Shown here: positions 1 to 10,690 of the stretch, piece by piece | Numbering within the stretch: position 1 is the first letter of the stretch | How the letters are laid out: each line of letters opens with the position of its first letter | Assembly (NCBI GenBank): GCA_003864495.1 | Contig: ML133411.1 | Coordinates: 705,237 to 769,236, forward strand | DNA from: Nemopilema nomurai | Taxonomy: Eukaryota > Cnidaria > Scyphozoa > Rhizostomeae > Rhizostomatidae | Direction of reading: 5' to 3' | DNA: 64,000 nucleotides | Program-made: the position numbers and the translations under genes | The notes under the pieces: model-generated | What the model was told of the DNA's origin: nothing | The model's database searches: none | The model's input: the letters and a program-made list of their open reading frames with translations, nothing else

Positions 1-1673
1 GTCAGAATATAGCGGTTCAGCCACAATTCAAGTGAGAAATCAAAGCCTTAGTTTTAAAAACTCTTGCCCGGGCATAAATTTGATTTCAGAAGACAAGGAG
101 CATGGCGATATCGCATCAATCACCATCGGTAGGCCTAGGCCCGACAACACTATCCGCAACCATGAAACCGAAAGCAAAAACATTACAGATGGCTGGACGA
201 AATCACTGCACTGTTTCCCTGGAATGACAGATAATAATATTGAAAAAGCACTTATTCACCAATCTGTTTCTTTTCCAAGACGCTGCATTGCTCCGAAAGC
301 TTTTAGAAACAAGAAGCAGGGATATAAACTCTGGAAGGAAGGATTTGTACGCAATGTCTTTGTCAGAAAAAATGTCCCGGGACCAAGACTGATGTTTCTT
401 GTAAGGAGCAGGGTGCACGCTTCGTTGAAGAATACTTCATACAATGTTTATGTCCACCTAGATCAGAGTAATGGTGAAATTCTGAACTCTAAATGCATGT
501 GCAAGGCAGGTCAGAGTGGCTGTTGCAAACACGTGGCTGCTTTTCTTTTTACTTTGCTAGACTTCACGAATGCACAGTACAGCAAAATTCCAGAAATGCT
601 TACATGCACTCAAGTTGCTCAAAAGAGGCATGTGCTATCAGCAACAAGTATGACATTGTCAGCTGCTGTGAAGTTTGATGATGTCATTTACCCGTCAGGA
701 CTACTGTGCAGCCCCTTAGTTTGCTCAAAAAGTTAGTGCTAACGCATTTGAACAACTGGCTAGTGTTTTGAGTGATGCTGGAAGAGCCACACTTTTGTGC
801 AAAACTTTGCAATCAAATGAATTTAAGCCAACTGAGTTTTTTGAGACATCATGCAGAAAGCAGGAATCCATAGTCTGAGGGCAAACAGAGCAAAGCACAG
901 CTGAAGATGCTATTATATGAAATATTTTTGAAAACATCAACAGTGAAAACACACCTCCTTTTCATCAAAGTGTCATGAAGGAAGACATCAGGCTCAGTGT
1001 TCAAAAATTGGTTGGTGTTTCCCAAAACCAAGCCATAGACATATGCATTGCAACACAAAGGCAAGCCAAGGATCCCGCCTGGTTTGATGAAAGATGCAAA
1101 CGTGTGACAGCATCTCATTTTGGGAAAATAATGAGCAGAAGGAAAAATATTTGGCCTAAGGCTATCATAAGAGCAAGGGCTACAGATAAAGGGAATTTAC
1201 CAGCACCATTGAAATCGGGTATTGATAATGAAGATGTATCAATCATTAAATATTTTGAAAGTAAACCATTGGATGGAAACTTTCAAATTAAAAAATGTGG
1301 ATTCATTATCAACACTGCTATTCCATGGCTTGGTTGTAGTCCAGATAAGGTAGTTTTAAGAGACAATGTACCAGTGGGATGCATTGAAGTAAAGTCCCCA
1401 TTCACCAAAAGAGAAATAACTTTGGCTAGTGCTTCTGAGGAAAAATCTTTCTTTTGGAAACCTAGTTCAAATGGACTTCAGCTGAAGAAAAACAATTACT
1501 TTTACCAATGTCAGGGTATACTGAACATTCTAAACCTCCCATGGATTGACTTTGTTGTTTTCACAAATCTGGACTTGCATGTTGAAAGAATTTATAGGGA
1601 CACTGCGTTATGGCAGAATACAATGTTGCCTGAAGTGACAGATTTTTATTGTAATTATATTTTTAAAGATTGA
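1..1673 (+). pseudogene. SWIM zinc finger + YqaJ nuclease pseudogene (element A)
   Basis: The frame is open from base 2; by comparison with the inverted copy at 3,690 the ATG begins two bases before the window. Order: a leader shared with the transposase (about 1-45 aa), a central region, a SWIM zinc finger (CMCKAGQSGCCKH, about 487-535), then a YqaJ-type exonuclease with RVTASHF (about 1,100), CSPDKV and GCIEVKSP (the D and E-x-K catalytic signature, about 1,330-1,400) and YQCQG (about 1,505). The frame is broken by a frameshift near 705-735 and by two in-frame stops near 878 and 920; the second half resumes from about 975. In transposons this nuclease is presumed to act in element replication or recombination. 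Not functional here. Confidence 0.75.
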
Positions 1674-2089
1674 TGAGAGTAAAATTTGATTTTTTAGTCT
1701 TTTGAGTTTTATGTCTGGATGGTTTAGGCCTTTCTTGGGGAAAATTTATTTTCTCAATTCTTTTGCATTTAACAGTTCATAGTGACTTCAAAAGATGTCA
1801 CTTGAAAATTCTAAAAATATATCGACCAACATTTTAAGGAACTTCTCATATTTTGGGAAAATCACAGATGCAATACTACAAGTATTTTAAACGTAAGATG
1901 TTTACTTTTGAAGTAATCAAAAATGATGTCAATGATGAACAATAAAATAAAATTGACAGGAGTTGAGAAAATAGAAATCAACCAAATTTAACACCAATGT
2001 CTGTTTCAGTATAGTAATGTATAAAATATAGTATGTAATTTAGTGCATTAAATCATCAAATCTACCATAAATAGCACTACAAATCCAAA

Positions 2090-3690
2090 CTATTTGTCTG
2101 TAATCAATGGAGGCAAAAAGTTTGTCAAATAGCAACAAATTACCCATATCTTACTTAGATCACTAGCCATTGTTATAGGAAACACTGAACTTAAAATTCT
2201 GAATGTTTTAATTCGTGCTATTGCTCTTTCGACATGAATGCGTACAGCTGCTATCTGCCTTGTCTCTTGTTCTTCGTCAATTGTCAAATGTTCCTTCCCT
2301 CTGAGGAAAGGGGGTATATTCAAAGATACATCCTTTGGTAAAACATTATCTAACTCAAAGCCTTTATCAGCCATTATTGAGTCTCCTGGTTCTAGAAAAC
2401 TCAAAAAAATCCACAGTCCACTGTTGCCTATTTGTCACTTGTTCTACCTGCATACAAGTCTGATGCAAATGAAATACCACCTGCAGGTGAGATTCCCACA
2501 AGTCCCTTAGCATTATTGTAATGTTTGTAATGTGAAAAGGTCACACTCTGTGATCTGACTGAGCTAGCCTTTTTAACGAATAATTATGTGCAGCCTATAA
2601 CAACACGTGTTTTAGGATAAAGGGCCTTGAAACAGTTTGGCATGGTTTCATCAACACACTCTCTTGTTGGACAAATTGGCATCATCCGAAAGAAGTTATG
2701 CAAGAAGTCAATCCATGTTGTGCAAATTCTTGACAAATGAATGACAAAATAGATGCCCTGCATGCAAGGTCTTCTTCAAGCAAACCCAAACGCAGTCGAA
2801 CCAGTACAAGGAAAAACTCCTGCTCTGGTGTAGGACTTCGTTTTGGTTCCCGTTTAACATGGTCTGGGTTTGTTAAATTCTCTGAATTGGTGCCAGAATC
2901 ATAATAAACTAACTTGTAAGCTGCATCTCCAAATGATTTTAACAGCAGTTTAAAAGTTATGAAATCAGGTAGGCCAGTATAAAACCTGAACATTTTTTCA
3001 TCTTCCTTTATATCATCTAAGGTAAACCCTGCCTTTTTTCCATTTAAGAGCAGCCTTTCAGCATTTTCTAATCTGAGTCTTTCATTCTCAGTTTTAAGCC
3101 CTTGGTTTTCATCTTCTAGGAACTGAATTCTGTCCTGAAAATCTTTCTCAGCATTAATTTCTGTGTCCTCTAACAGAAACGATACATTCTCGTCATTGGT
3201 TTCCATTTCAACTTGTTCTGAAAAATTTGTTCGTGCATTGGGTTCAAAGGGCACCCTCTTCCTGGCCTTGGTTTTTGATCTTGGATTGGCTTGTCCTTGG
3301 CTGTTTTGGGAGTCAAAGTTGGTGTGTTGCACATGTAAATCTTCTTGCCGCCAGGGAAATGCTTTGAGCAGACTCGATGCCCTGAATCCACCGCTTCATC
3401 AGAAGCTTCTTTTCCTCTGACTGACCATCAGGAAAATTGTAAAAAGAGAGGTGAGGGTCTTTTTTGCTGTTACTGAAACACTCAGGGACGCAACAGGTGT
3501 ATCCTCCCATTCCTCCTCGTCTTCGCTTGACATCTTCGGTTCCCGGCCTATCACCTTCATGGCTTCTTGATTCAATATCGCCGGGCTCCCTGTCTCCTGA
3601 AATCGAATTTATGCCAGGGCAAGAGTTTTTAAAAAAACTAGGGCTTTGATTTCTCACTTGAATTGTGGCTGAATCGCTATATTCTGACAT
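2090..3690 (-). pseudogene. THAP + DDE_Tnp_4 transposase pseudogene (element A)
   Basis: The probable ATG is at 3,690 (MSEYSDSATIQ), inside the inverted repeat. A THAP zinc finger follows (YTCCVPEC, then RVCSKHF), but its halves lie in different frames near 3,370-3,400. Next are a coiled coil (about 3,030-3,150) and a HARBI-type helical region (KMFRFYTGLPDF, PEQEFFLVLVRLRLGLL). The DDE core is broken: the first-D region near 2,600 has an in-frame stop, the second D is in GDSIMADKGF (about 2,360), and the E region is RIHVERAIARIKTF (about 2,220). Several frameshifts and stops make this a pseudogene. THAP would bind the element ends and DDE_Tnp_4 would catalyse transposition. Confidence 0.75.
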
Positions 3691-3814
3691 ATTTGTACGA
3701 TGTTTTTTAAGCTGTTCTCCACGAAGTCGATTCACAAACATCAACAGTTTGGTTGCCTGCGTGACCACTAGTCCCAGAATGCAAAGCGCAAATGGTAAGG
3801 GTCAATTGTCACAT

Positions 3815-4235
3815 TAGCAATTATAATTGTTAGCCAATCAGAATGCTAGCTGTCGGTTATTCCCCTAATCACGACAGCAATTCAATTATTGCGTCATTGT
3901 TAACCAATCAAAATGTTGGCTGACGGTTATTCCCCTAATCACGACAGCAATTCGAACTATTGCGTCATTGTTAACCAATTAGAATGCTTGCTATCGATTA
4001 TTCCCCTAATCACGAAAGCACTTCAATTATTGCATCATTGTTAACCAATCAAAATGCTGGCTGTCGCTTATTCCCCTAATCACGACAGTAATTCGATTAT
4101 TACATCATTTGTTAACCAATCAAAATGCTGGCTGTCGGATATTCCCCTAATCACGACAGCAATTCGATTATTGCGTCGTCAATTCGATTATTGCTTCGTC
4201 AATTCGATTATTGCATCGTCAATTCGATTATGTAT
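3815..4235. repeat. Tandem repeat, ~70-bp unit, five copies
   Basis: The block TTCCCCTAATCACGA recurs at about 3,860, 3,930, 4,001, 4,071 and 4,142, a period of 70-71 bp. Each unit also holds GTTAACCAATCA and AATTCGATTATTGCGTC. The 3' end passes into a shorter repeat of about 17 bp (CGTCAATTCGATTATTG, about 4,165-4,235). Copies differ by several substitutions. No coding potential. Confidence 0.85.
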
Positions 4236-4289
4236 GTATGTATGTAGAGACAACGAAAATATGAACTGACTGTGTAGCAAAGAAACTAT

Positions 4290-4747
4290 GATGATTAAAC
4301 TGAATATTCTTAAACTAACTAAACTATGAACACTAAAACTATTACTAAACTGTAAAACTATTACTAAACATTAAAACTATTACTAAACTATTTTTAAAAC
4401 TATTTTAAAAACTATTTTAACACTATTTATTCAACATTTGAAACCATTTATTTTACAACTATAAAAAATTTTTTAAAACTTTTAGTTAAAATTCAAAACT
4501 ATTTTTGAAACTATTTTTAAAACTATTTTTAAAGTATTCATTAACATTTAAAACTATGAACAATTTTTTAACATTAAAACCATTTATTTTTCAATTATGA
4601 ACTATTTTATTTATTTTATATTATTTTATTTTTATTTATTTTAATTAACTATTTATTAAATTATGAATAAGAATGATATATAGCCCGCCAATATGGCTGC
4701 AAACTGGAAAAAACTAACCCCTCTGACAACCCCCCCCCCCCCCCCCC
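4290..4747. repeat. AT-rich low-complexity tract and 18-base C run
   Basis: Degenerate repeats of AAAACTATT/AACTATTTTTAAA run to about 4,660. An uninterrupted C run occupies 4,730-4,747. No gene seen on either strand. Confidence 0.7.
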
Positions 4748-5313
4748 GTAAAAATGTGCAATTTTCCGATTATACAATCGTGCAATGTCAATAACTGCTC
4801 CAGACTTGCATTGTTGATGGTGTGGTCAGCCATCTGCTGTATTGCCATGTATGGTATGACTAACTTTATTGGAAGGAACGAGCAGGAAGTGCGTATTGGC
4901 ATTGGGGTCGTCGCCAAATACTTCAATGCAGATCCATCCACGAATATTTGACTTGGTAAAAGGTTTAGGTCCAACATGCGGAGTCGTATCTGGATGATTC
5001 CTGCATCATTCTGTCGCTGCTGTTGCAGTGTGAGGGGTTGAGGAAGTGGAGGTTGTGCTGGAGAAGAAGGGGGAGGTGGAGGTGGAGGAGCCTCCACATC
5101 CGACGATATGATAATTTGGTTGAATAATGGTGATTCTGGAGGTAATGAATGGGTCACCGACCATGGCGATTGGGGGTTTGAGTCGGCTGGTGACCATGGC
5201 AACTGTGATGCTGGTGTGGGTGATGATGATCGAAGTGGTGATGTTGGTGGCGTGCGGAGAGGAGATATTTGCAGTGTTCGAATTGGCGATTGTGTGGGTG
5301 GTGGTGTCGACAT
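4714..5313 (-). CDS. Proline/serine-rich open frame, unrecognised
   Basis: A 199-residue open frame starting MSTPPPTQSP. It has an N-terminal half rich in Pro, Ser and Thr with SP/TP dipeptides, a run of eight prolines near residue 78, a Gln-rich patch (LQQQRQND) and a less biased C-terminal half. The last residues come from the C run, read as glycines, so the 3' end is doubtful. Sequence upstream to about 5,510 is also low complexity. It could be an exon of an unknown gene or chance openness in skewed DNA. No domain recognised. Confidence 0.25.
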   Translation of the reverse strand: MSTPPPTQSPIRTLQISPLRTPPTSPLRSSSPTPASQLPWSPADSNPQSPWSVTHSLPPESPLFNQIIISSDVEAPPPPPPPSSPAQPPLPQPLTLQQQRQNDAGIIQIRLRMLDLNLLPSQIFVDGSALKYLATTPMPIRTSCSFLPIKLVIPYMAIQQMADHTINNASLEQLLTLHDCIIGKLHIFTGGGGGGCQRG

Positions 5314-5513
5314 CGTGACGATGGAGGAGACTCGTCATTATTTTGACGATCCTCCACCTCCATTCACAGCGCGGTGCCCAGGAGGGTCACCGCTCGGGTC
5401 TGCCTCCTCCTTCTCCTCCTCTGCAACCTCGCCTCCCCCCTCAATCCAACCTCCTCCCCCTCAGTGTCATCAGAGGATGTGGATAGGGGTGGGAACATGC
5501 TCTCTAGTTCCCT

Positions 5514-6078
5514 GAAATAAAATACCCTAACATTACAACCTATATCTAAAAATACCTAGTCCTACCACTAACGTTGTTGTTGTTGTTGCATGATTTGAAG
5601 AATAATAGTTGTAAAAAATTAATAGTTTAAAATTTTCAAAAGGTGAAGTAAAAATGTACTCACCCCATCCTCTGATTAACGGACCTCGTCGTCCTTAAAA
5701 TATAAACTCGCCTTCTGAGTCTGTATTCGCCTGTACTAATACTATTCTCCATTATAAAGCTAAAAGTTCGATGTTGTGGTATTCATTAATATGTTTTTAA
5801 ATAAATCTGGAAATAAATCAAGAAATAAATCAAGAAAATGAAAAAGAAAATCATAAAAAATCTAATTGTTCCTAGTTACTGGCTGGTGTAACAAACGCTC
5901 CCCATGCACATCTTTAGACCTCGACAAGATGACTATTCAATGCCAATGTGTACAAAGACTAAGGTCAGTACAAAGCATTGAACGGAGGATTGTAAGCACA
6001 CCAACACAATAATCTAAGGCACCTGAAGCGACGTCTCTCTTCACCCCTATACTTTACTTCAAAGTGCCGAGTCGTTGA
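5514..6078. other. No gene seen
   Basis: AT-rich sequence with a short GTT microsatellite (about 5,573-5,590) and runs of AAATCA-type simple sequence near 5,810-5,860. No open frame with family resemblance. Confidence 0.6.
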
Positions 6079-6409
6079 CCAGCCTATTTCGCTTCAGGTA
6101 GGCAACAATTTGAAAAAAATGCCTTAAAACTATTGCAAGTAATTAAAAATTCTAGTCGCTGGAAGCTAGTTCGTCGTGCAGCCCCTTCTCTCAAACTATA
6201 TCGTTCTATGGCTTTGGATGCCACTTGCTCGAAGGACAAAGCTTCCAGAGATGGCAATGCCGTCAAGTTTTCCTCGAATAACGATGAAACTGTTTGTGCT
6301 AGCTCTTCGTCTTCACAACCTTCCCTTGACCAAATGCCAAGTGATGGTTATTCAGATCCCATAGAGCATGGTTACTCTTGTGATCTACTGGTTGGTGACC
6401 AATTTTTAA
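6079..6409 (+). pseudogene. Harbinger-type transposase relic, upstream part
   Basis: An open segment encoding a basic then Ser-rich region, ending LLVGDQFL at 6,409. It is interrupted at 6,410 by a 3.2-kb block. The frame joins directly to the segment beginning at 9,641 (NTLGERDQLLKEV, then a coiled coil), which is the usual linker before the DDE domain of THAP/HARBI proteins. No clear THAP motif remains upstream. Confidence 0.45.
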
Positions 6410-6818
6410 GGTAGCTAACCCCTCTCAGGCAAAACTTTTTGTGTCTTTGTTTATTTAACAAAGATTATAAAAATTGGTACACATACAGAATGAGAGTTAG
6501 AGAAATAAAAATGTAAATTTTGTAACAAAATATGCAAATTAGACAAAATGGCGGATAGAACAATAGCAAAAACAGTAGTCGTGCTTGTGACAATGACTTT
6601 TCAAGTTGAGTTAAGGTTTTCAGTTTATATTTGTAAAATATTTTGGAAAAGGGTATTTTTGGTGAATAAGATAATATCATTGAGATATCTTTTAAGGGTA
6701 CTGAGAATTTTCATCTTCAACATGGTCAACGTTAAACACAGAAAAATAATTGTCACAAAGGCAACCTGTATGACGTTTTTTACAATTTGTTAAATATCGG
6801 TGTTATTGAAATTGAAGT

Positions 6819-7560
6819 TCAGTGTCCTCCACTTTCATACACATTTCCTTCCTTTTCTTTTTCATGGTCCCACAAACCCTTTTTGATTGCCCTCAGCTTT
6901 TTTCTTCTATTCTTTTCTTTCAAGGAGGCCTTTCTTACTGCAAAAGTTATCCTTTTTTGGTCACATGCTTGAATGGCCGAGTTGGTTTGTTTACCAGGAC
7001 AGATATGAAGCCGTTGCAGAACTCTTGCAATTGATGATGTACCATCATTGAAATGGGTAGCTGCACTTGCAGTGCACAGTTCAACAACTTTCCTGCCTTG
7101 ATAAATTTTTTTAGGGCACCTAGCCCAAATAAGTTTATTCAGAGACTCGTTTGGATTCTGCGTAAATGAATCAAGGCAACGAGTCAACAAAGATTTATCG
7201 CTCAAATCATCATAAATTGGCAGCACCTCATCAACTATTGCTGAGGGTAGATATGACTTTTGCTTGTAACCTGTCTTTAAATCTGCCTTGTTCTTCTGCC
7301 AGGTACACCAAGATTGTTTACCTACAGAACACAGTTATGCTGCGGATGAGAGTCTGAAGAAGCTAAATGAAAGAGTCCCGCTTTAATGTCATTCATCAAT
7401 CCTTGCAAGTTTTTTTTATTATTACGAATTGCTAATCCATAATAATTATCTGTCAATCTGCCCTTTCCACCAACATTCTTGCCATCTTTTAATTTCTTCT
7501 TTCCACAACTTGACTTTAATTTTCTTAATCTTGTTCCTAAGCGCTTTTGAAAATGTCCAA
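6819..7560 (-). pseudogene. Mutator-like transposase, C-terminal fragment
   Basis: The reverse strand encodes GGKGRLTDNYYGLAIRNN (about 7,420-7,480) and then, after a stop and frameshift near 7,330, SWCTWQKNKADLKTGY. The downstream frame to 6,819 reads LSDKSLLTRCLDSFTQNPNE, then IWARCPKK and ATHFNDGTSS. This string of motifs is characteristic of the Mutator-like transposase domain family common in invertebrate genomes. Only the last third is present; the catalytic core upstream is missing, apparently lost where the LINE sits. Confidence 0.7.
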
Positions 7561-7931
7561 TAACACAAACTCAAAATCTTTATCAGCAGAAACAAATGTT
7601 AATTACAATATACCAAGAATTAAAATTTAGAATACAAAAGTTAGCATTTTCAAAAATTTAATTAATTTATTACATCAGATAAAGTAGTTTGTTATGCTGA
7701 AGGACACATGAGAAAAACTCGCCAGGAGCTATCGAGTCATATGTCCCAGTGACGTATTTAAACTCAAGATTATAATTTCCATTTCAGTTTGAAGTAGTCT
7801 ATAACAGTAAGAGTAAAAAATTAAGGATGTAAGAGTATAGAAAAAAATATATATATATGTATACAGGCGGTAGGCTGGTAAATTTCACTGGTTAGGGATA
7901 TGTTTAAAAAAGTAGAACGAATTCTTATGGC

Positions 7932-9622
7932 TTAGGAGTTCTGTAAAAGGTATAGTTTCGTCATCTTTTTGAAGGCATTTTTGTTGCGGATATTCTTCAG
8001 TTCAATTGGCAAGGAGTTCCAATGCTTAACCCCATCAAATGTCAGAAAGTTTTTTTTGAAGTTTGTAGAGATAGAGGGAAGAGAAAAACCAAGATCGGAT
8101 GATTGTCTCGTATTATAGCAATGTAATTTACTAGTTTTGATGAATTCCTTTTGAAGAAAGTTACTATGATTTTCTTGGTTGATTTGAAACATAAATTTCG
8201 CTGTTTCGAGCTTGTATAGATTTTCTAGGTTTAATAACTTGAAACGTTTAAAGATTGGCTCTGTGTGAGCTGTGTAAGAAGCAAAATCTATTACTCTGAC
8301 AGCTTTACGTAGGGTTATTTTCAATGGTTCGAGAGTAGTCTTATTAGCACAGCCCCAGTTAAGAAGTCCATAAAGAACATGAGATTGAATAAAAGAGTTG
8401 TATAGTGTTACAAGGGTGCTTTTTGGTATAAGATGTCTTAATTTATATAGGATACCAATACTTTTAGATACTTTGGTATTTAATTGGTTTATGTGGTGTT
8501 TCCAGTTAAGTTTGTCATCAATTAGTACACCAAGGTATTTTGAGGAGGTTTCTTGTTTTAGATTTTCGTCATTTATTTTAAGATTTACAATTCTATTATT
8601 TTTATGAGGTCTTATTATGAGAAAATTTGATTTAGCTACATTGAGTGATAACTTATTAGCTAGAAGCCATTCAGAAACATTTTTCATCTCATAATTGACT
8701 GTTTGTTCAATTGTATCTAGGCTTTTTATCAGCAAATAAAATACTCGTGTCATCAGCAAAGAGACGAAAATCAAGGACTTCGGAGGAGTTGTAAATATCA
8801 TTAATGTAAAGCAAGAAGAGGAGGGGGCCTAATATGCTTCCTTGAGGGACACCACAATTAATTTTCAATTCTGTAGAGTTCTCAGCATTCACAGTAACAA
8901 TTTGAGTTCTATTATCTAAGTACGATTTAAACCAGCTGTGACCTACTCCCCTAATTCCATAGTGCTCTAACTTACTTAGTAGTATACTATGGTTGACTGT
9001 ATCAAATGCTTTGGACAAATCGAGAAATATGCAGCATGATGTAAGATTATTTTCAATGTTGTAGATTAGTTGTGATTGTAGTTCCAGAATTGCTAGTGTA
9101 GTTGATTTGTTTTTTTGAAACCCATATTGATGTTCAAAGATGATATTGTGTTTATTTAAGAACTGAACCAAACGATGGTTCATTAATTTTTCAAGTATTT
9201 TACTAAATATAGGAAGAATTGAAATAGGACGATAATTTCCAACTTCTTGCTTTGATTTGCTTTTGTAAATTGGTGTAACCTTAGCAAATTTTAGTTTGTC
9301 AGGGAATACTCCTTCAGTGAATGATGAGTTAGCAATAATCGAGAATGGTTTTGAGAGAGTATGACGAACCAGCTTAATTAACTTAATGGGAATGTCGTAG
9401 GAGTCATTTGCTTTACTTTCATCTAGATTAGCAATGATGCCATTTACTTCTTCAGGAGTCACAGGGTCTAGGTATATACTCTCAGGATTGTTATTGTGCA
9501 TAAAATTAGAAAAGTGGACTGATGATGACTTCATTTTTTCTTGTAGTTTTTGAGCTATTGCTGTGAAGTACTTATTGAATGAGTTTGCAATTGTTGAATG
9601 AAAAAAAGAATTTTTGACATTT
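7932..9622 (-). pseudogene. CR1/jockey-type LINE reverse transcriptase, 5'-truncated
   Basis: The frame from 9,622 down encodes the RT fingers and palm: KVTPIYKSKSKQEVGNYRPI, QYGFQKNKST, FLDLSKAFDTVNH, GVPQGSILGPLL and the catalytic FADDTSI (about 8,750). A one-base shift in an A run near 8,731 moves the rest (to 7,932) into another frame: SKYLGVLIDDKLNWKHHI and the thumb/C-terminal region. The endonuclease domain is absent, so the copy is truncated. Apart from the single frameshift the RT and C-terminal part are well preserved, suggesting a fairly recent insertion. CR1 versus jockey clade cannot be fixed by eye. Confidence 0.8.
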
Positions 9623-9640
9623 TGAGAGGGGTTAGCTACC

Positions 9641-10480
9641 ATACTCTAGGAGAACGTGATCAACTTCTTAAGGAAGTAACAGGGTTGAAATCAGAAATCA
9701 AGTCCCTCAAAAACGAAATTGTAGATATCAAAGGAAAATTATTTTCTTTGATGATTCAGCAGTGCGATTTTATACTGGCTTTCCAATTTATGCCACACTC
9801 ATGGATATGTTTAATAATTTTGAACCAAAGCTTGAGCATCTGACATACTTGCATGGTTCAGCCACCTCTGTTAATCGTGACAAAGGATTAGACAGAAATT
9901 ATTCTTCCTCCATGCCTGGTTAGAAAAGAAAGCTTCTCTTCTAGAGAAGTTTCTTTTTGTTTTAATGAGACTCAAGGTTGGCCTTTTTCTCAAGGACCTT
10001 GCAAACAGATTTGGAATTTCAGTGGCACAATCCTCCAATATTTTCACAACTTGGATCAATTTTCTTTTTAATGAATTACATCTGCTTTTTCCTTTTCCTT
10101 CAAAGTCAAAAATTGAGAAGCTGATGCCATCAGAATTTGAGCAGTATCCTTCAACGAGGATCATTCTTGATTGCACCGAAATCTTTATTTAGGTGCCTTC
10201 GTCCATGAAAGCACAATCTTAAACCTGGTCAGACTACAAGCACCATACTACTTGGAAAGTACTTGTTGGTATATCACTCAATGGTGCCATCACATTTGTT
10301 TCAAAGTTTTGGTCTGGCAGGGTTTCAGACAAGGAAATACCAAAGAAGTCTGGTTTGCTTGTCCTTTTGGAACCAGGAGACAATGTTATGGCTGATAGAG
10401 GTTTTGACATTAAAGTGCCACTGAACTACTTTCGTGAGAATTTTGACAATGTGTGTTTTCTAACGAGAATGATCAAATAA
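9641..10480 (+). pseudogene. Harbinger-type DDE_Tnp_4 transposase relic, downstream part
   Basis: Begins with a coiled coil (LLKEVTGLKSEIKSLKNEI), then VRFYTGFPIYATL after a frameshift near 9,745, a stop at about 9,919, and a helical region (FLKDLANRFGISVAQSSNIF). The first catalytic D is in STRIILDCTEIFI (about 10,160), and the second-D region is [13 protein letters not shown] (about 10,380-10,410). Stops and frameshifts break the gene and the glutamate region is not seen before 10,490. It continues the segment ending at 6,409. Confidence 0.7.
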
Positions 10481-10690
10481 AAGCTGCTGAATCGAATGGT
10501 GTAATTATTTCCTGCATATTGTTTCTATAACAATGTTATTTTAAGCTCTAAAGTGTCGAGTTGCGTGACGCTTTGTGCGAAAAAAAATGCGCGGCCAAAG
10601 AGGAATTTGAGGAATGTGTGACGTAATGTGATTTATACATAAGAACACACAGGAACTAACACATAGTTAGTATACAAGAAAATCGCGAAC

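Larger units (their letters stand above)
1..3790. mobile_element. Element A: two-gene THAP/DDE + SWIM/YqaJ DNA transposon, decayed
   Basis: Two convergent pseudogenes, SWIM/YqaJ (+) from the left and THAP/DDE (-) from the right, are bounded by a long inverted repeat. Bases 1 to about 150 match the reverse complement of about 3,540-3,692. The left end is cut by the window edge and the outer right end is not resolved (about 3,700-3,800). The pairing of a DDE_Tnp_4 transposase with a YqaJ nuclease is known from ISL2EU/IS4EU-type elements; that assignment is from family knowledge. Bases 1,674-2,089 between the two 3' ends are AT-rich with no coding signal. Frameshifts in both genes show the copy is dead. 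Confidence 0.7.
6410..9640. mobile_element. Composite insertion with 18-bp perfect terminal inverted repeats
   Basis: Bases 6,410-6,427 (GGTAGCTAACCCCTCTCA) are the exact reverse complement of 9,623-9,640. The block lies within a transposase reading frame. It contains a 3' fragment of a Mutator-like transposase and a 5'-truncated CR1-like LINE. No target-site duplication is visible (left flank TTTTTAA, right flank ATACTCT). Bases 6,428-6,818 and 7,561-7,931 hold no recognisable coding sequence; the latter includes an AT microsatellite at about 7,847-7,862, near the LINE 3' end. The ends may belong to the Mutator-like element, but this is not settled. Confidence 0.55.

Noticed and set aside
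4730..4747. C run as an assembly gap or slippage signal
   Set aside because: Runs of this kind occur elsewhere in the window (18,374; 38,864) and nothing functional is attached.
5006..5515. His/Pro/Val-rich overlapping frames on both strands
   Set aside because: They are shadows of one compositionally skewed stretch; only the longest reverse-strand frame was kept, at low confidence.
6411..9649. Intron of the Harbinger-type gene (GT at 6,411, AG at 9,649)
   Set aside because: Splicing there gives an immediate in-frame TGA, while the direct join at 6,409/9,641 stays open; the ends are also an 18-bp inverted repeat.
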